Shown here piece after piece: positions 43,013 to 52,722 of a DNA stretch of 64,000 nucleotides. The notes below the pieces were generated by a model. That model had not been told where the DNA came from. It saw only the letters and a list, made by a program, of their open reading frames with translations, and made no database searches. Position numbers and translations under genes: made by a program. Numbering within the stretch: position 1 is the first letter of the stretch; each line of letters begins with the position of its first letter. Source of the stretch: Paracoccus haematequi (GTDB lineage: Bacteria > Pseudomonadota > Alphaproteobacteria > Rhodobacterales > Rhodobacteraceae); contig CAMCVS010000007.1 of the NCBI GenBank assembly GCA_945881965.1, positions 92,949 to 156,948 of the forward strand, read 5' to 3'.

Positions 43013-45905
43013 CCTTGTCGAAAAACACCGGATCGCAGACCTCGCACAGCGTCTCGATCTGGCGCAGGTGATCGACCATGCGGATCACCTCGCCGCGCCG
43101 GTCCGGCCCGTGTTTCAGAAAGGCCAGCCCGATGAAATGCCCCAAGCTGGGCGAGAAGCCGACCGAGGTGACGTAGCCTGCGGCGTGTTCGCGGGTGGCA
43201 GGCGCGTCTTTTGCGAACAGATGCGCGCCTGCGGTCAGCATCTTGACCGCACCTGCGGGTTTGAGGCCCACGAGGCGTTCGCGCGCGGGGTCCATCAGGC
43301 CGGGGCGCTGGCTGGCCGCTTTGCCGATGCAGTCCTTTTTCGCCAGCATCCCCTGCATCCCGATGTCGAAGGCCGTGGTGCGGCCATGGATTTCGGCATG
43401 CGTGATAAAGCCCTTTTCCAACCGCAGCACGTTCAGCGCCTCCAGCCCGTAGGCGCCGCCGCCCATCGCCTCGGCCCGTTCCACCAGCCTGCCAAACAGC
43501 GCTGCGCCATAGCGGGCGGGAACGGCGATTTCATAGGCTTCCTCGCCCGAGAAAGAGATGCGGAACAGTCGCGCCGCGATGCCTGCGACGGTGACGGTGC
43601 CACAGCCCATGAAGGGCAAGGGCGCGAAGCCGGGGATCAGGGCTGTCAGCAATGCGCGGGCATTGGGGCCCGCGATAGAAAACTGCGCCCATTGTTCCGT
43701 CACCGAGGCGACGCTGACGTCCATATCCGGGCGCAACACCTGCGCGCAAAATTCCAGATGCCGCATCACCAGCCCCGCCGCCGAGGTGGTGGTGGTCATC
43801 ACCCAGCGGTCAGGCTCCAGCCGCGCGGTGGTGCCGTCGTCCATCACATGGCCATCCTCGCGCAGCATCAGGCCATAGCGGACCTTGCTGGGGGCCAGTG
43901 TGGAGAACGTGTTGGTATAGACGAGGTCCAACAGCGCACCCACATCCCGCCCCTGCAATTCGATCTTGCCCAGCGTGGACACGTCGCAGATGCCCACCGC
44001 GTTACGGACATAGCCCACCTCGCGGTCGCAGGATTGCCGCCAATTTGTTTCGCCGGGTGCGGGGAAATAGCTGGGACGCCACCACAGCCCCGCCGCGATC
44101 ATCGGCGCGTTGCGGCGGATGCTGGCGAGGTGCGACGTGGTGAAGCGTTCGGGGGCAAACCCCGCGCCCTGCCCGCCCGATCCCATCGCGGCAATCGGCA
44201 CCGGGACAAAGGGCGGGCGAAAGGTGGTGGTGCCGGTTTGCGGGATGCCGCGCCCCGTGGCGTCGGCCAGCACGGCCAAGGCGGCGACATTGGACGTCTT
44301 GCCCTGATCCGGGGCCATGCCTTGGGTGGTGTAGCGTTTCATATGCTCGACGGATTGATAGCCTTCGGTGGCGGCCATCTGCACGTCCTTGACCGTCACA
44401 TCGTTCTGGAAATCGAGCCAGGCGCGGCCCTTTCCCGGAACTGCCCACAGCGGGGTGATGCGACAGGGCGCGTCTTCTGCACTGGGCAGAAGGTCCGGCG
44501 CTGCGGTCAGGCCAAGATCGGCCAATGCGTCCAGGGCGGCCTGTTGGCCCTGCGCCAGCGCGGCATGGGTGGACATCGCGCCGTGACACGCGCCCGCGGT
44601 GGTCAGCCCCGGCACCGCGCCCACGCGCGGCACGAAGGCCGCGATATCGTCGCGCCAATCGGGGCGGCCATTCATGTGGCAGGTCAGATGCACCATCGGG
44701 TTCCAGCCGCCGGACACGGCAAGGGTATCGACCTGCAAACGTTCCGTGCCCTTGGGCGTGCGGATCGTGATCGCCTCAACGCCCGTGCGGCCCATGCAGT
44801 CTTCGACCACCGCCCCGGCGAAAAACCGGATCGGCAGATCGGTCTTGGCCGCCGCGCGCGCGTCGATCAGGGCCGCGACATGCACGCCTGCGGCCAGAAG
44901 GTCCGCCGCCGTGCGATGCGCGTCATCGTTGTTGCCGAACACCGCCACCTGCCGTCCGGGGCTGACCGCCCAGCGGTTGACATAGCCGCGCACCGCACCT
45001 GCCAGCATCACGCCGGGGCGGTCGTTGTTGCGAAACGCGATGGGGCGTTCCAAGGCACCGGCGGCCAGAATGGCGCGGCGCGCGACAATGCGCCAGAACG
45101 CGGCGCGCGGTGCGCCCCGGCGGATGGCATCGGGGCCGAGGGTTTCCAGCGCGGCATAGGTGCCATGGTCATAGGCGCCCACCACCGCCGTCCGCGTCAT
45201 CACGCGCACATTGGGCAGGCAGGCGAGTTCATTGGCCACGCCTGCCGCCCATTCCGCCCCGGTCTGGTCTGCGACCGTATGGGTTTCCAGCAGCAGCCGC
45301 CCGCCAAGCACGCTGTCCTCGTCGCACAGGATCACGTCGGCTCCGGCGCGCGCGGCTGTGAGCGCGGCCATCAGGCCCGCAGGCCCGCCGCCGATCACCA
45401 GCAGATCGCAGAACGCCTGCACCCGTTCATGGTCATCGAGGTCGGGCAGGCCCGACAGCGCGCCCAAGCCCGCCGCGCGGCGGATCGCGGGTTCATAAAC
45501 CTTTTCCCAGAACGCGCGCGGCCACATGAAGGTCTTGTAATAGAACCCAGCGCCTAAGAAGGGCGCAAACAGATCATTCGCCGCCAGCAGGTCGAACCGC
45601 AGCGAGGGCCAGGCGTTTTGCGACCGCGCCGCCAGCCCCTCGGTCAATTCCACCATGGTGGCGCGCGCGTTCGGGTCTTGGGCCGCGCCCGTGCCAAGAG
45701 TGACCAGCGCATTGGGTTCGGCGCTGCCGGTGGTCAGGATGCCGCGCGGGCGGTGATACTTGAACGACCGTGCCACCACGCGCACCCCGTCGCCGATCAG
45801 GGCCGACGCCAGCGTATCGCCCGCAAAGCCACGATGCGTCACACCGTCGAAAGAGAATGTGACCGGGCGCGCGCGGTCGATCAGGCCACCTGTGGACAAC
45901 CTCAT
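42990..45905 (-). CDS. soxA: Sarcosine oxidase alpha subunit SoxA
   Basis: 971 residues. The N-terminus has a small ferredoxin-like domain (SFDGVTHRGFAGDTLASALI), then an NAD-binding motif GGGPAGLMAALTAARAGADVILCDE, a middle disulfide-oxidoreductase-like part, and a C-terminal aminomethyltransferase (GcvT)-like domain from about residue 580. It carries NAD+ and the folate-dependent half of sarcosine oxidation, transferring a one-carbon unit to tetrahydrofolate. It overlaps soxD by 4 bp. The start is ATG 45905. Confidence 0.95.
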   Translation of the reverse strand: MRLSTGGLIDRARPVTFSFDGVTHRGFAGDTLASALIGDGVRVVARSFKYHRPRGILTTGSAEPNALVTLGTGAAQDPNARATMVELTEGLAARSQNAWPSLRFDLLAANDLFAPFLGAGFYYKTFMWPRAFWEKVYEPAIRRAAGLGALSGLPDLDDHERVQAFCDLLVIGGGPAGLMAALTAARAGADVILCDEDSVLGGRLLLETHTVADQTGAEWAAGVANELACLPNVRVMTRTAVVGAYDHGTYAALETLGPDAIRRGAPRAAFWRIVARRAILAAGALERPIAFRNNDRPGVMLAGAVRGYVNRWAVSPGRQVAVFGNNDDAHRTAADLLAAGVHVAALIDARAAAKTDLPIRFFAGAVVEDCMGRTGVEAITIRTPKGTERLQVDTLAVSGGWNPMVHLTCHMNGRPDWRDDIAAFVPRVGAVPGLTTAGACHGAMSTHAALAQGQQAALDALADLGLTAAPDLLPSAEDAPCRITPLWAVPGKGRAWLDFQNDVTVKDVQMAATEGYQSVEHMKRYTTQGMAPDQGKTSNVAALAVLADATGRGIPQTGTTTFRPPFVPVPIAAMGSGGQGAGFAPERFTTSHLASIRRNAPMIAAGLWWRPSYFPAPGETNWRQSCDREVGYVRNAVGICDVSTLGKIELQGRDVGALLDLVYTNTFSTLAPSKVRYGLMLREDGHVMDDGTTARLEPDRWVMTTTTSAAGLVMRHLEFCAQVLRPDMDVSVASVTEQWAQFSIAGPNARALLTALIPGFAPLPFMGCGTVTVAGIAARLFRISFSGEEAYEIAVPARYGAALFGRLVERAEAMGGGAYGLEALNVLRLEKGFITHAEIHGRTTAFDIGMQGMLAKKDCIGKAASQRPGLMDPARERLVGLKPAGAVKMLTAGAHLFAKDAPATREHAAGYVTSVGFSPSLGHFIGLAFLKHGPDRRGEVIRMVDHLRQIETLCEVCDPVFFDKDGARARG

Positions 45906-46159
45906 GCCTGCGCCTCCTTGGTTCGGGCAACGGCGATGACCGCATGGGACACCGTATCGCGCGTCACGACCAACCACGCGCCACAGCCGCCCTCGTGCTG
46001 CCAGAACTCGCGCGAAACGCCCGCCGGGTTGTCGCGGTTGTGGATGTAATCGTCCCACGCCTGTGCATCGGCATCCGCCGCAGGCCGGGTCAGCGCCGCG
46101 CCGCCGAAATAATATTCGCGCCGGTCACGGTCGCCGCAAAGGGGGCAAGGGATACGCAT
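45902..46159 (-). CDS. soxD: Sarcosine oxidase delta subunit SoxD
   Basis: 85 residues with a zinc-site pattern CPLC near the N-terminus and H-E-G-G-C later. EYYFGGAALTRP, DDYIHNRDNPAG and HEGGCGAWLVVTRDT are the delta-subunit fingerprint. It stabilises the tetramer. It lies 9 bp downstream of soxB and overlaps soxA by 4 bp. Confidence 0.93.
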   Translation of the reverse strand: MRIPCPLCGDRDRREYYFGGAALTRPAADADAQAWDDYIHNRDNPAGVSREFWQHEGGCGAWLVVTRDTVSHAVIAVARTKEAQA

Positions 46160-46168
46160 GGGAAAACC

Positions 46169-47434
46169 TCAATGCAGGTTGTGCTGGCTGCCGGTGCCTT
46201 CTTCGTCGATGATCCCGCGCCCGGTGGCGAAGCGGTCCAGACGGAACCCGGCGGCCACGGGGTGCGGCTGGCCTGTCGCCATCAGATGCGCGAGGCAATA
46301 CCCCGACGCAGGCACCGCCTTGAACCCGCCATAGTTCCAGCCGCAGTTCAGGAAGAGGCCGTCGATGGGTGATTTGTCGATGATGGGCGAGCCATCCGGC
46401 GACATGTCCATGATCCCGCCCCATGACCGCAGCACACGCGCGCGCCCGATCATCGGCATCAGGGTCATGCCCGCCTCCATCACATGTTCGATCATCGGCA
46501 GGTTCCCGCGCGACGCATAGCTGGGGTAGAAATCAATGTCGCCGCCAAACACGAGCCCGCCCTTGTCGGACTGGCTGATATAGAAATGCCCCATGCCAAA
46601 GCTGATGACGTGGTTGATGACGGGCTTCAGCCCCTCGGTGACAAAGGCCTGCAACACATGGGATTCGATGGGCAGCCGCAGCCCCGCCATCGCGGCAACC
46701 TGTGACGACCGCCCCGCAACCACAATCGCCACCTTGGGCGCGGCAATCGCGCCGCGCGTGGTCTGCACGCCGGTGACGCGGCCATCCGCGATGTCGATCC
46801 CCGTCACCTCGCAATTCTGGATCAGATCGACGCCGCGCCGGTCGGCCCCGCGCGCATAGCCCCAGGCCACCGCATCATGCCGCGCCGTGCCGCCACGCGG
46901 GTGCAGCAGCCCGCCAAAGATCGGGAACCGGGTGTTGTCGAAATCAAGGTAAGGCAGGATCGCCCGCACCCCGTCACGGTCCAGCAGGATCGCGTCATCG
47001 CCCTGATTGATCATGGCATTGCCGCGCCGCACAAAGGCATCGCGCTGGCCGTCGGAATGGAACAGGTTGATCAGCCCGCGCTGGCTGTGCATCACGTTGT
47101 AATTCAGGTCGGCCTCCATCCCCTCCCACAGCTTGAGGGAATGGCTGTAGAACTCGGAGTTGCCGGGCAGGAAATAGTTGGCGCGCACGATGGTCGTGTT
47201 GCGACCGATGTTGCCTGACCCCAGGTGACCCTTTTCCAGCACCGCGACATTGGTCAGACCGTGGTTCTTGGCCAGATAATACGCCGTCGCCAAGCCATGG
47301 CCGCCGCCGCCAATCACGATGGCGTCATAAGCAGCCTTGGGGGCCGGGTCGCGCCAATGCCGCGTCCATCCGGTATTGCCGGTCAGACCCTCCTTCAGGA
47401 TGCGCAACGCAGAAAATGGTGCCGAGACAGTCAT
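46169..47434 (-). CDS. soxB: Sarcosine oxidase beta subunit SoxB
   Basis: 421 residues. The dinucleotide-binding motif GGGGHGLATAYYLAKNHG at about 43-60, GSGNIGRNTTIVRANYF, and the C-terminal CGWNYGGFKAVPASG belong to the FAD/FMN-binding beta subunit that oxidises sarcosine. GGGAG lies 7 bp before ATG 47434. Gene order soxB-D-A-G is standard; folate genes often seen next to it are not present. Confidence 0.95.
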   Translation of the reverse strand: MTVSAPFSALRILKEGLTGNTGWTRHWRDPAPKAAYDAIVIGGGGHGLATAYYLAKNHGLTNVAVLEKGHLGSGNIGRNTTIVRANYFLPGNSEFYSHSLKLWEGMEADLNYNVMHSQRGLINLFHSDGQRDAFVRRGNAMINQGDDAILLDRDGVRAILPYLDFDNTRFPIFGGLLHPRGGTARHDAVAWGYARGADRRGVDLIQNCEVTGIDIADGRVTGVQTTRGAIAAPKVAIVVAGRSSQVAAMAGLRLPIESHVLQAFVTEGLKPVINHVISFGMGHFYISQSDKGGLVFGGDIDFYPSYASRGNLPMIEHVMEAGMTLMPMIGRARVLRSWGGIMDMSPDGSPIIDKSPIDGLFLNCGWNYGGFKAVPASGYCLAHLMATGQPHPVAAGFRLDRFATGRGIIDEEGTGSQHNLH

Positions 47435-47849
47435 GCGGTTCTCCCTCGCGGTCGAAAAACCCGGTCTGCGTCCGATAATCAAGCCCCCGCGCCCCGCTTG
47501 ACCCCTGCCACGCGACATAAAGCGTCGTTTTCGGTGGCTCAGCGCCCGCAATCTGTGCCAGCGTTGTGCGGGTCAGACGGGGCTGGGTCGCAACCACCGT
47601 TAAGCCTTGCGCCCAATTCCGGGCAATGCAGCCTCGATGTTCAGGGTCAAGGGCGGAATTGCCCGCCAAACGGGGCCTGATTGTCCACCCCCGCGAAACG
47701 TCCAGCCCCCGCATGGCAGATTGTTGCGAAATCCGAATAAAGTGCCACAATATCAGTCGGTTGGCTGCCCCAATTTCGCCACAAACACATGCCAAACACG
47801 TCCGGCAGGGTCCAGATGAATGGACTATGGCCCGAATCGGGAAGCGACC
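47435..47849. other. Divergent intergenic region between soxB and tadG-like genes
   Basis: 415 bp with no supported gene. It should hold promoters for soxB (minus) and the tad operon (plus). I cannot pick out a convincing consensus promoter, operator or riboswitch. A short AT-rich stretch at about 47732-47755 (ATCCGAATAAAGTGCC) is a possible promoter for the plus strand. Confidence 0.4.
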
Positions 47850-49298
47850 ATGAGCGTGTTAGACAAGTACCCAGTGTTCAAAACACGCGCCGCGATGCGG
47901 GCCCAGTGCCTGCGCCAGCGCCTGACACAGTTTACCCGCGATGAAAGCGGCGTCATGGTCATGTTCTCGATGTTCGTGGTGCTGATCATCCTGATGGTGG
48001 GCGGCATCGGCGTGGACACCATGCGTTACGAGATGGAACGCACCAAGCTGCAAAACACCATTGACCGTGCCGTGCTGGCTGCGGCTGACCTGGATCAGAC
48101 CCTGCCGCCGACGGATGTGGTCAAGGACTATTTCGTCAAGGCCGGCATCACCGATGTGGTGCCCACCGTCACCCCCTTGACCGGTGTGGGCTATAAGACC
48201 GTGACCGCAAAGGCGGTTCGCACCATCAACACCCAATTCATGCACATGGGCGGCGTCGATACGCTGTCCATGCCAGGCAACGCAACCGCCGAAGAACGTA
48301 TTCCGCATGTCGAGATTTCGCTGGTCCTTGACGTGTCCGGGTCGATGAATTCGAACAGCCGCATGACCAACCTGCGCACGGCGGCGAAGGAATTCATCAA
48401 TGCGGTGATCAAGCCGGAAACCATTGACCGCGTTTCGGTGAACATTGTTCCGTTTTCTGAACATGTCAACGTCGGTGCCAAACTGTTCGACGAGTTGAAC
48501 GTCAATCAGGTGCACAGCTATTCCTATTGCATCGAATTCGACGATGCCGACTTCAGCAATCTGGCCATTGACAAGAACAAACTGCATCAGCAGATGCAGC
48601 ATTTCCAGTGGAACACCTATTCGATCCAGAGCGGCAACACCCAGAACACCCGGTTCGACACGATCTGCCCCCGCAACACTTACGAATCAGTGACGGCCAT
48701 GTCGCAGAACGCAACAGCGCTGCGCAATCAGATCGACGCGCTTCGACCGCGGGCCGGCACTTCGATTTTCCTAGGAATGAAATGGGGCACTTATCTTCTT
48801 GACCCGTCGTTCCAGACGGTGAACGCGGAATTGGAAGACGAGAACCTGACCGATCCGAAATTCGTCAACCGCCCTGCGGCCTATACCGACAGCAAGACGC
48901 TGAAAACCATCGTGGTGATGTCGGACGGCGAAAATGACCGGTCGGTGCGGATCACCAGCTCGGTTTATGCGACCCCCAGCCATTACGCGCATTGGGACAG
49001 CTATAACTTCAACTACTATCTGACGAACTATGTCAGTTCGCGTCAGCATTCGTCCTGGTATTGGGAAAAGTATAACAACACCAAGGGCAACACCTTGATG
49101 CAGAACATCTGCACGGCTGCAAAGAACAAGGGCGTCGTGATCTGGGCCATCGGGTTCGAAGTCAACGCGTCCGGCGACACGCAATTGCGCAACTGCGCCT
49201 CGTCCCCGTCGCATTTCTTCGACGTGAATGGCATCGAAATCACCGCCGCCTTCCAATCCATCGCCCGCCAGATCAACCAGTTGAAGCTGACACAATGA
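47850..49298 (+). CDS. TadG-like protein with von Willebrand A domain
   Basis: 482 residues. A TadE-like N-terminus (RDESGVMVMFSMFVVLIILMVGGIGVDTMRYE) places one transmembrane helix at about 36-55. The von Willebrand A domain follows with MIDAS motif DVSGSMN (Asp161, Ser163, Ser165) and later VVMSDGEND. Such proteins help assemble Flp/Tad pili and act at the inner membrane with the rest in the periplasm. It overlaps the next gene by 4 bp. ATG 47850 is the first with a GGGAAG upstream. Confidence 0.88.
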   Translation: MSVLDKYPVFKTRAAMRAQCLRQRLTQFTRDESGVMVMFSMFVVLIILMVGGIGVDTMRYEMERTKLQNTIDRAVLAAADLDQTLPPTDVVKDYFVKAGITDVVPTVTPLTGVGYKTVTAKAVRTINTQFMHMGGVDTLSMPGNATAEERIPHVEISLVLDVSGSMNSNSRMTNLRTAAKEFINAVIKPETIDRVSVNIVPFSEHVNVGAKLFDELNVNQVHSYSYCIEFDDADFSNLAIDKNKLHQQMQHFQWNTYSIQSGNTQNTRFDTICPRNTYESVTAMSQNATALRNQIDALRPRAGTSIFLGMKWGTYLLDPSFQTVNAELEDENLTDPKFVNRPAAYTDSKTLKTIVVMSDGENDRSVRITSSVYATPSHYAHWDSYNFNYYLTNYVSSRQHSSWYWEKYNNTKGNTLMQNICTAAKNKGVVIWAIGFEVNASGDTQLRNCASSPSHFFDVNGIEITAAFQSIARQINQLKLTQ

Positions 49299-49828
49299 TC
49301 AAACGCCCCTCCTTTCTGCGTCGGTTTCGCCGCGAAGATAGCGGCAGCTTGACCATCGAATTCGCGATCATGTTCCCGCTGTTCATCACCGCTATGATGG
49401 GCACGGTGGAATTGGGCATGATCACTTTGAAACAGACGATGCTGGAACGGGCGCTTGACCTGACCGTGCGGGAAATCCGGCTGGGCACAGGCAAAATTCC
49501 GCAGCACGACGACATCAAGAAAAAGATTTGCGACCGCGCAGAGATGCTGGACAATTGTTCGAAAAACCTGCGGCTGGAAATGATCCGGCTTAACATGCGC
49601 GCATGGGTCGCGCCGCGGACCGATATCGACTGCGTCGAAAACCCCGAGGTGGTCAAGCCCGCGCGCACATTCGAAAATGGCAACGTCAACGAATTGATGC
49701 TGCTGCGTGCCTGTGTACTGTTCAAGCCGATCATTCCGTCCACCGGTCTGGGCAAGGCTTTGCAAAAGAATAATGGCGGATTTGCCGCGATGGTCGCGCA
49801 ATCGGCATTTGTGCAGGAACCGAAATGA
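49295..49828 (+). CDS. TadE-like pilus protein
   Basis: 177 residues. The classical TadE N-terminus REDSGSLTIEFAIMFPLFITAMMGTVELGMI contains a single helix and the E residue used in pilin-like cleavage. The mature part has two cysteines (KKKICDRAEMLDNC). It starts 4 bp before the end of the TadG-like gene and itself overlaps the next. These pseudopilins assist Tad pilus assembly. Confidence 0.87.
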   Translation: MIKRPSFLRRFRREDSGSLTIEFAIMFPLFITAMMGTVELGMITLKQTMLERALDLTVREIRLGTGKIPQHDDIKKKICDRAEMLDNCSKNLRLEMIRLNMRAWVAPRTDIDCVENPEVVKPARTFENGNVNELMLLRACVLFKPIIPSTGLGKALQKNNGGFAAMVAQSAFVQEPK

Positions 49829-50406
49829 TGCACGTGCGCGCATTTCAATCCGATCTGACCCATCGCATTGCCGCGCATCTGCGCCGTTTTGCACAGGACG
49901 AAGACGCTGTTGTTGCCGTGGAATCCATCGTCATGCTGCCGATGATGTTCTGGGGCTATGTGTCGATGTTCACGTTTTTTGACGCGTATCGGCAGAATTC
50001 GATCAACGTCAAGGCGGCCTACACGATCTCCGACATGATCTCGCGCGAAACGCTCGCCTTGAACCCGGCCTATATGAATGGCGCGCATGCGTTGCTGGAA
50101 TTGTTGACGCGGTCACCGACAACGACACGTTTGCGCGTGACGATTGCCCGCTGGGACGCACCCGCCAAGAAATACCGGCTGGAATGGTCCCAGACCAAGG
50201 GCGGCGTGACCGCATTGAACGCGGCGCAGGTCGAAGCGCTGAAGAACAAGCTGCCGGTGATGGTGCCCGACGAGCGTGTGATCATCGTCGAGACCTGGTC
50301 GAAATACGCGCCGCCGTTCAAGGTGGGGCTGCCGGAACAAGACCTGTACAACTTTGTCTTTACCCGACCGCGTTTCGCGCCTCAGGTGGTCTGGTCCAAC
50401 ACCTGA
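49825..50406 (+). CDS. TadE/TadG-like pilus protein
   Basis: 193 residues with a hydrophobic segment at about 28-52 (AVVAVESIVMLPMMFWGYVSMFTFF) preceded by the short DEDA motif. A beta-rich C-terminal domain follows. Third member of the tad-like unit; it overlaps the preceding gene by 4 bp and its 3' end overlaps the convergent gene by 25 bp. No major pilin, ATPase or prepilin peptidase gene lies in the window. Confidence 0.82.
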   Translation: MMHVRAFQSDLTHRIAAHLRRFAQDEDAVVAVESIVMLPMMFWGYVSMFTFFDAYRQNSINVKAAYTISDMISRETLALNPAYMNGAHALLELLTRSPTTTRLRVTIARWDAPAKKYRLEWSQTKGGVTALNAAQVEALKNKLPVMVPDERVIIVETWSKYAPPFKVGLPEQDLYNFVFTRPRFAPQVVWSNT

Positions 50407-50858
50407 CGCTGTGCGATCAGCGCCGCGATGCGCTCTGCCATGGCGCGTGCCGCCTGTCCCGCTGGCACCCCGCCGATCCCCAGACGCCGCCCATACCGCC
50501 AATACAGACCCGGCACCCACAGCCGGGTCTGCGGCGTGTTCAGCATCAACGTAAACCCGTTTGACGGCTTGAACGCAAAGGGCGCGGCGGTCACGGCGTC
50601 GATCTCGGCCAGCTTTGCCAGACAGGTGCCCGCGTGATCGAACAGCCCCTGCTCGGTCAGCACAACATGGCCTGCACTTGCCCGCCACAGCACCGCCGCC
50701 ATCACGACGCCCACCCCGCCCAGAACCGCAAGCACCAGCCCCGCTCCGCCCGCCACATCATTGGCCGCGATCATCAACGCCCCGCCTGCGCCCGCAACCA
50801 GCCCCGCCGCCACGCCGCGCCGCGCCGAACCTGCGTCCAGCCGTGCCAGTTCTGCCAT
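50382..50858 (-). CDS. Membrane protein of unknown function
   Basis: 158 residues with two close transmembrane segments (GVAAGLVAGAGGALMIAAND and GLVLAVLGGVGVVMAAVLW) and a soluble part that looks like a PH-type domain (GHVVLTEQGLFDHAGTCLAKLAEID). GAGGGGCG lies upstream. Its 3' end overlaps the last tad-like gene in convergent orientation. Confidence 0.78.
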   Translation of the reverse strand: MAELARLDAGSARRGVAAGLVAGAGGALMIAANDVAGGAGLVLAVLGGVGVVMAAVLWRASAGHVVLTEQGLFDHAGTCLAKLAEIDAVTAAPFAFKPSNGFTLMLNTPQTRLWVPGLYWRYGRRLGIGGVPAGQAARAMAERIAALIAQRQVLDQTT

Positions 50859-50885
50859 GTGCCGCCCCTCAGGTTTCCCGCGCGC

Positions 50886-51830
50886 TCAGCGGCGCGGATG
50901 CACCTCATAGCCCGGCGTTTCGGGTTCGTCATCCACCAGATCCAGCGGGAACCCCGGTGCCAGCACTTTCAGACCCGTCGCCTCTTCCAGCCGCTCGATC
51001 ACGCGGTCGGATTGCGCGCGGATACCATAGCGGGCCTGCGCATCGTTGAAGATGGCGATCATCAAGGGGCTGATTTCCAAGGGCACATTGTGGCGCTCGG
51101 CGATCTGCTGGAACAGGCCGATGTCCTTTTGCACCAGATCCATCGGGAAATGCACATCGCGCGACCCGGACAGGATCAGCTGGCTTTCGGTTTCATGGGT
51201 AAAGGAATTGCCCGACGAAATGCGGATCGCCTCATAGGTCACGGCCATATCCATGCCCGCCGCCGCCATCGTCGTCAGCGCCTCGCACAGCGTCAGCAGA
51301 TTGGCGGTGGCCAGGTAGTTCGTCATCACCTTCAGCGTGCTGGCGGTGCCGACGTCGCCGGTATGCAGCACACGCTGGCCCAGAATGGTCAACAAAGGCA
51401 GCACATGGTCAAAGGTGGCGCGGTCGCACCCGGCAAACACGCTGATATTGCCGGTGGCGGCGCGATGCACCCCGCCCGACACCGGACATTCCGCCGCGCG
51501 GCCCCCGCGCGCGATGACGCTGGCGCATTGATCGCCGATCTTGGTGGCGTCTGTCGTGGACATCTCGATCCAGGTCTTGCCGGCGCGCACCTCGGGCAGC
51601 ATCTGGTCCAGCACGGCAGCACTTGCAGCGGGTGACGGCAGGCAGGTGATGACCGTATCGCAATCGCGCATCAGATCGGCCGCAGACGTCCCCGCCCGCG
51701 CACCCCGCGCGACAAAGCCCGCGACAAGGCTGGCGTCCAGATCGAACACCGTCAGATCGACGCCATTGCGCAACAATGTGCCTGCAAGGCCGCCGCCCGC
51801 GCTGCCCAATCCGATAAATCCTACCCGCAT
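50886..51830 (-). CDS. NAD(P)-dependent oxidoreductase, 3-hydroxyisobutyrate dehydrogenase family
   Basis: 314 residues. The Rossmann motif GFIGLGSAGGGLAG is at residues 4-17. The substrate segment CPVSGGVHRAATGNISVFAG, and the catalytic lysine in STLKVMTNYLATANLL, are typical of beta-hydroxyacid dehydrogenases. The exact substrate is not determined. ATG 51830 begins the fold. Confidence 0.88.
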   Translation of the reverse strand: MRVGFIGLGSAGGGLAGTLLRNGVDLTVFDLDASLVAGFVARGARAGTSAADLMRDCDTVITCLPSPAASAAVLDQMLPEVRAGKTWIEMSTTDATKIGDQCASVIARGGRAAECPVSGGVHRAATGNISVFAGCDRATFDHVLPLLTILGQRVLHTGDVGTASTLKVMTNYLATANLLTLCEALTTMAAAGMDMAVTYEAIRISSGNSFTHETESQLILSGSRDVHFPMDLVQKDIGLFQQIAERHNVPLEISPLMIAIFNDAQARYGIRAQSDRVIERLEEATGLKVLAPGFPLDLVDDEPETPGYEVHPRR

Positions 51831-51923
51831 CTGCCGCCTCCCTGATGGTGTCGCGGCAGAGAACCCGGCCCACACGGCGCGGTCCCGTCTGATTGCGACG
51901 GCTTTGGTCGGAGAAGTGCAGCC

Positions 51924-52574
51924 CTAGCCAGATGTCCGGCCTGCGGGCACATCAACCGGTCGCGCGCGCGGCCGGATCTGCGCCCCCGCGCGGCAGGCAG
52001 GCAAGGCGCGGGTGCGCGCCATCATCGCCGTCCGGGTGGCCTGTTGCCGCAGCGGCCCCCAATCAGCGGCCGCGCCTTTGGCGTCTGCCCCGCCGATCAC
52101 GCCATCGCGGGCCACCGCGCGCGCCATGATCCGCAGCGCGCAGGCGAGGTTTTCGCCGCCATCCGCCAGCGCCGCAGGGGACGCCGCCGCGCAGCCGCGC
52201 CATGCAGCCGTCGCGGGCGATATCTGCATCAGCCCGATCCAGCGCCCGCCGCCGCCCTGTGCGTGCGGGTCAAGGCCGCTTTCGTGCCGCGCCAACAGCC
52301 CGACAAACGCCAGCCAGAACGCCTGCCGCGCCCCCGGCCCCGCCGCGCCATAGCCGGGGCACCACCCGGCGATATCGCGCGGCACCGCGCGCACGAGGGT
52401 TAAGGCCGGACCGCGCAGGCCACTCATGACCGCATGGGTCCACCGGTCTGCCCCCGCGCGCCCGTCCCAGACCGCAGGCGGACGTCCCTCGATGCGGGCC
52501 ACGGGGCGCACGGGCTCTGCCGCCGCCGACCCGGCCAGCGTCACCAGCAGCGCCAGAATTTCCAGTTTGCGCAT
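51924..52574 (-). CDS. Exported lytic transglycosylase (SLT domain)
   Basis: 216 residues. Signal peptide MRKLEILALLVTLAGSAAAEP. The catalytic Glu98 lies in LARHESGLDPHA, with GRWIGLMQISPATAAW after it, as in Slt family murein transglycosylases. These cleave peptidoglycan to 1,6-anhydro-muropeptides. AAGGG 4 bp upstream supports ATG 52574; the ATG at 52586 is also in frame. Confidence 0.86.
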   Translation of the reverse strand: MRKLEILALLVTLAGSAAAEPVRPVARIEGRPPAVWDGRAGADRWTHAVMSGLRGPALTLVRAVPRDIAGWCPGYGAAGPGARQAFWLAFVGLLARHESGLDPHAQGGGGRWIGLMQISPATAAWRGCAAASPAALADGGENLACALRIMARAVARDGVIGGADAKGAAADWGPLRQQATRTAMMARTRALPACRAGAQIRPRARPVDVPAGRTSG

Positions 52575-52722
52575 AATCCCTTGCATGGCCGCAGAATGCC
52601 CGCCACAGCCGCAACGATGCAAGACCCCGCCCGGGAGAAGGCGCGGAAACTCCCCGCGCCTGCCGCGATTTGGCCCGAAACGCCGCCTATCCCAAAGACG
52701 CGATAACCCGGAAAGACCCGCC

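Noticed and set aside
42846..45557. 903-codon open frame opposite soxA
   Set aside because: Antisense shadow of soxA, rich in R, H and Q as expected from reading GC-rich codons backwards; no ribosome-binding site or domain.
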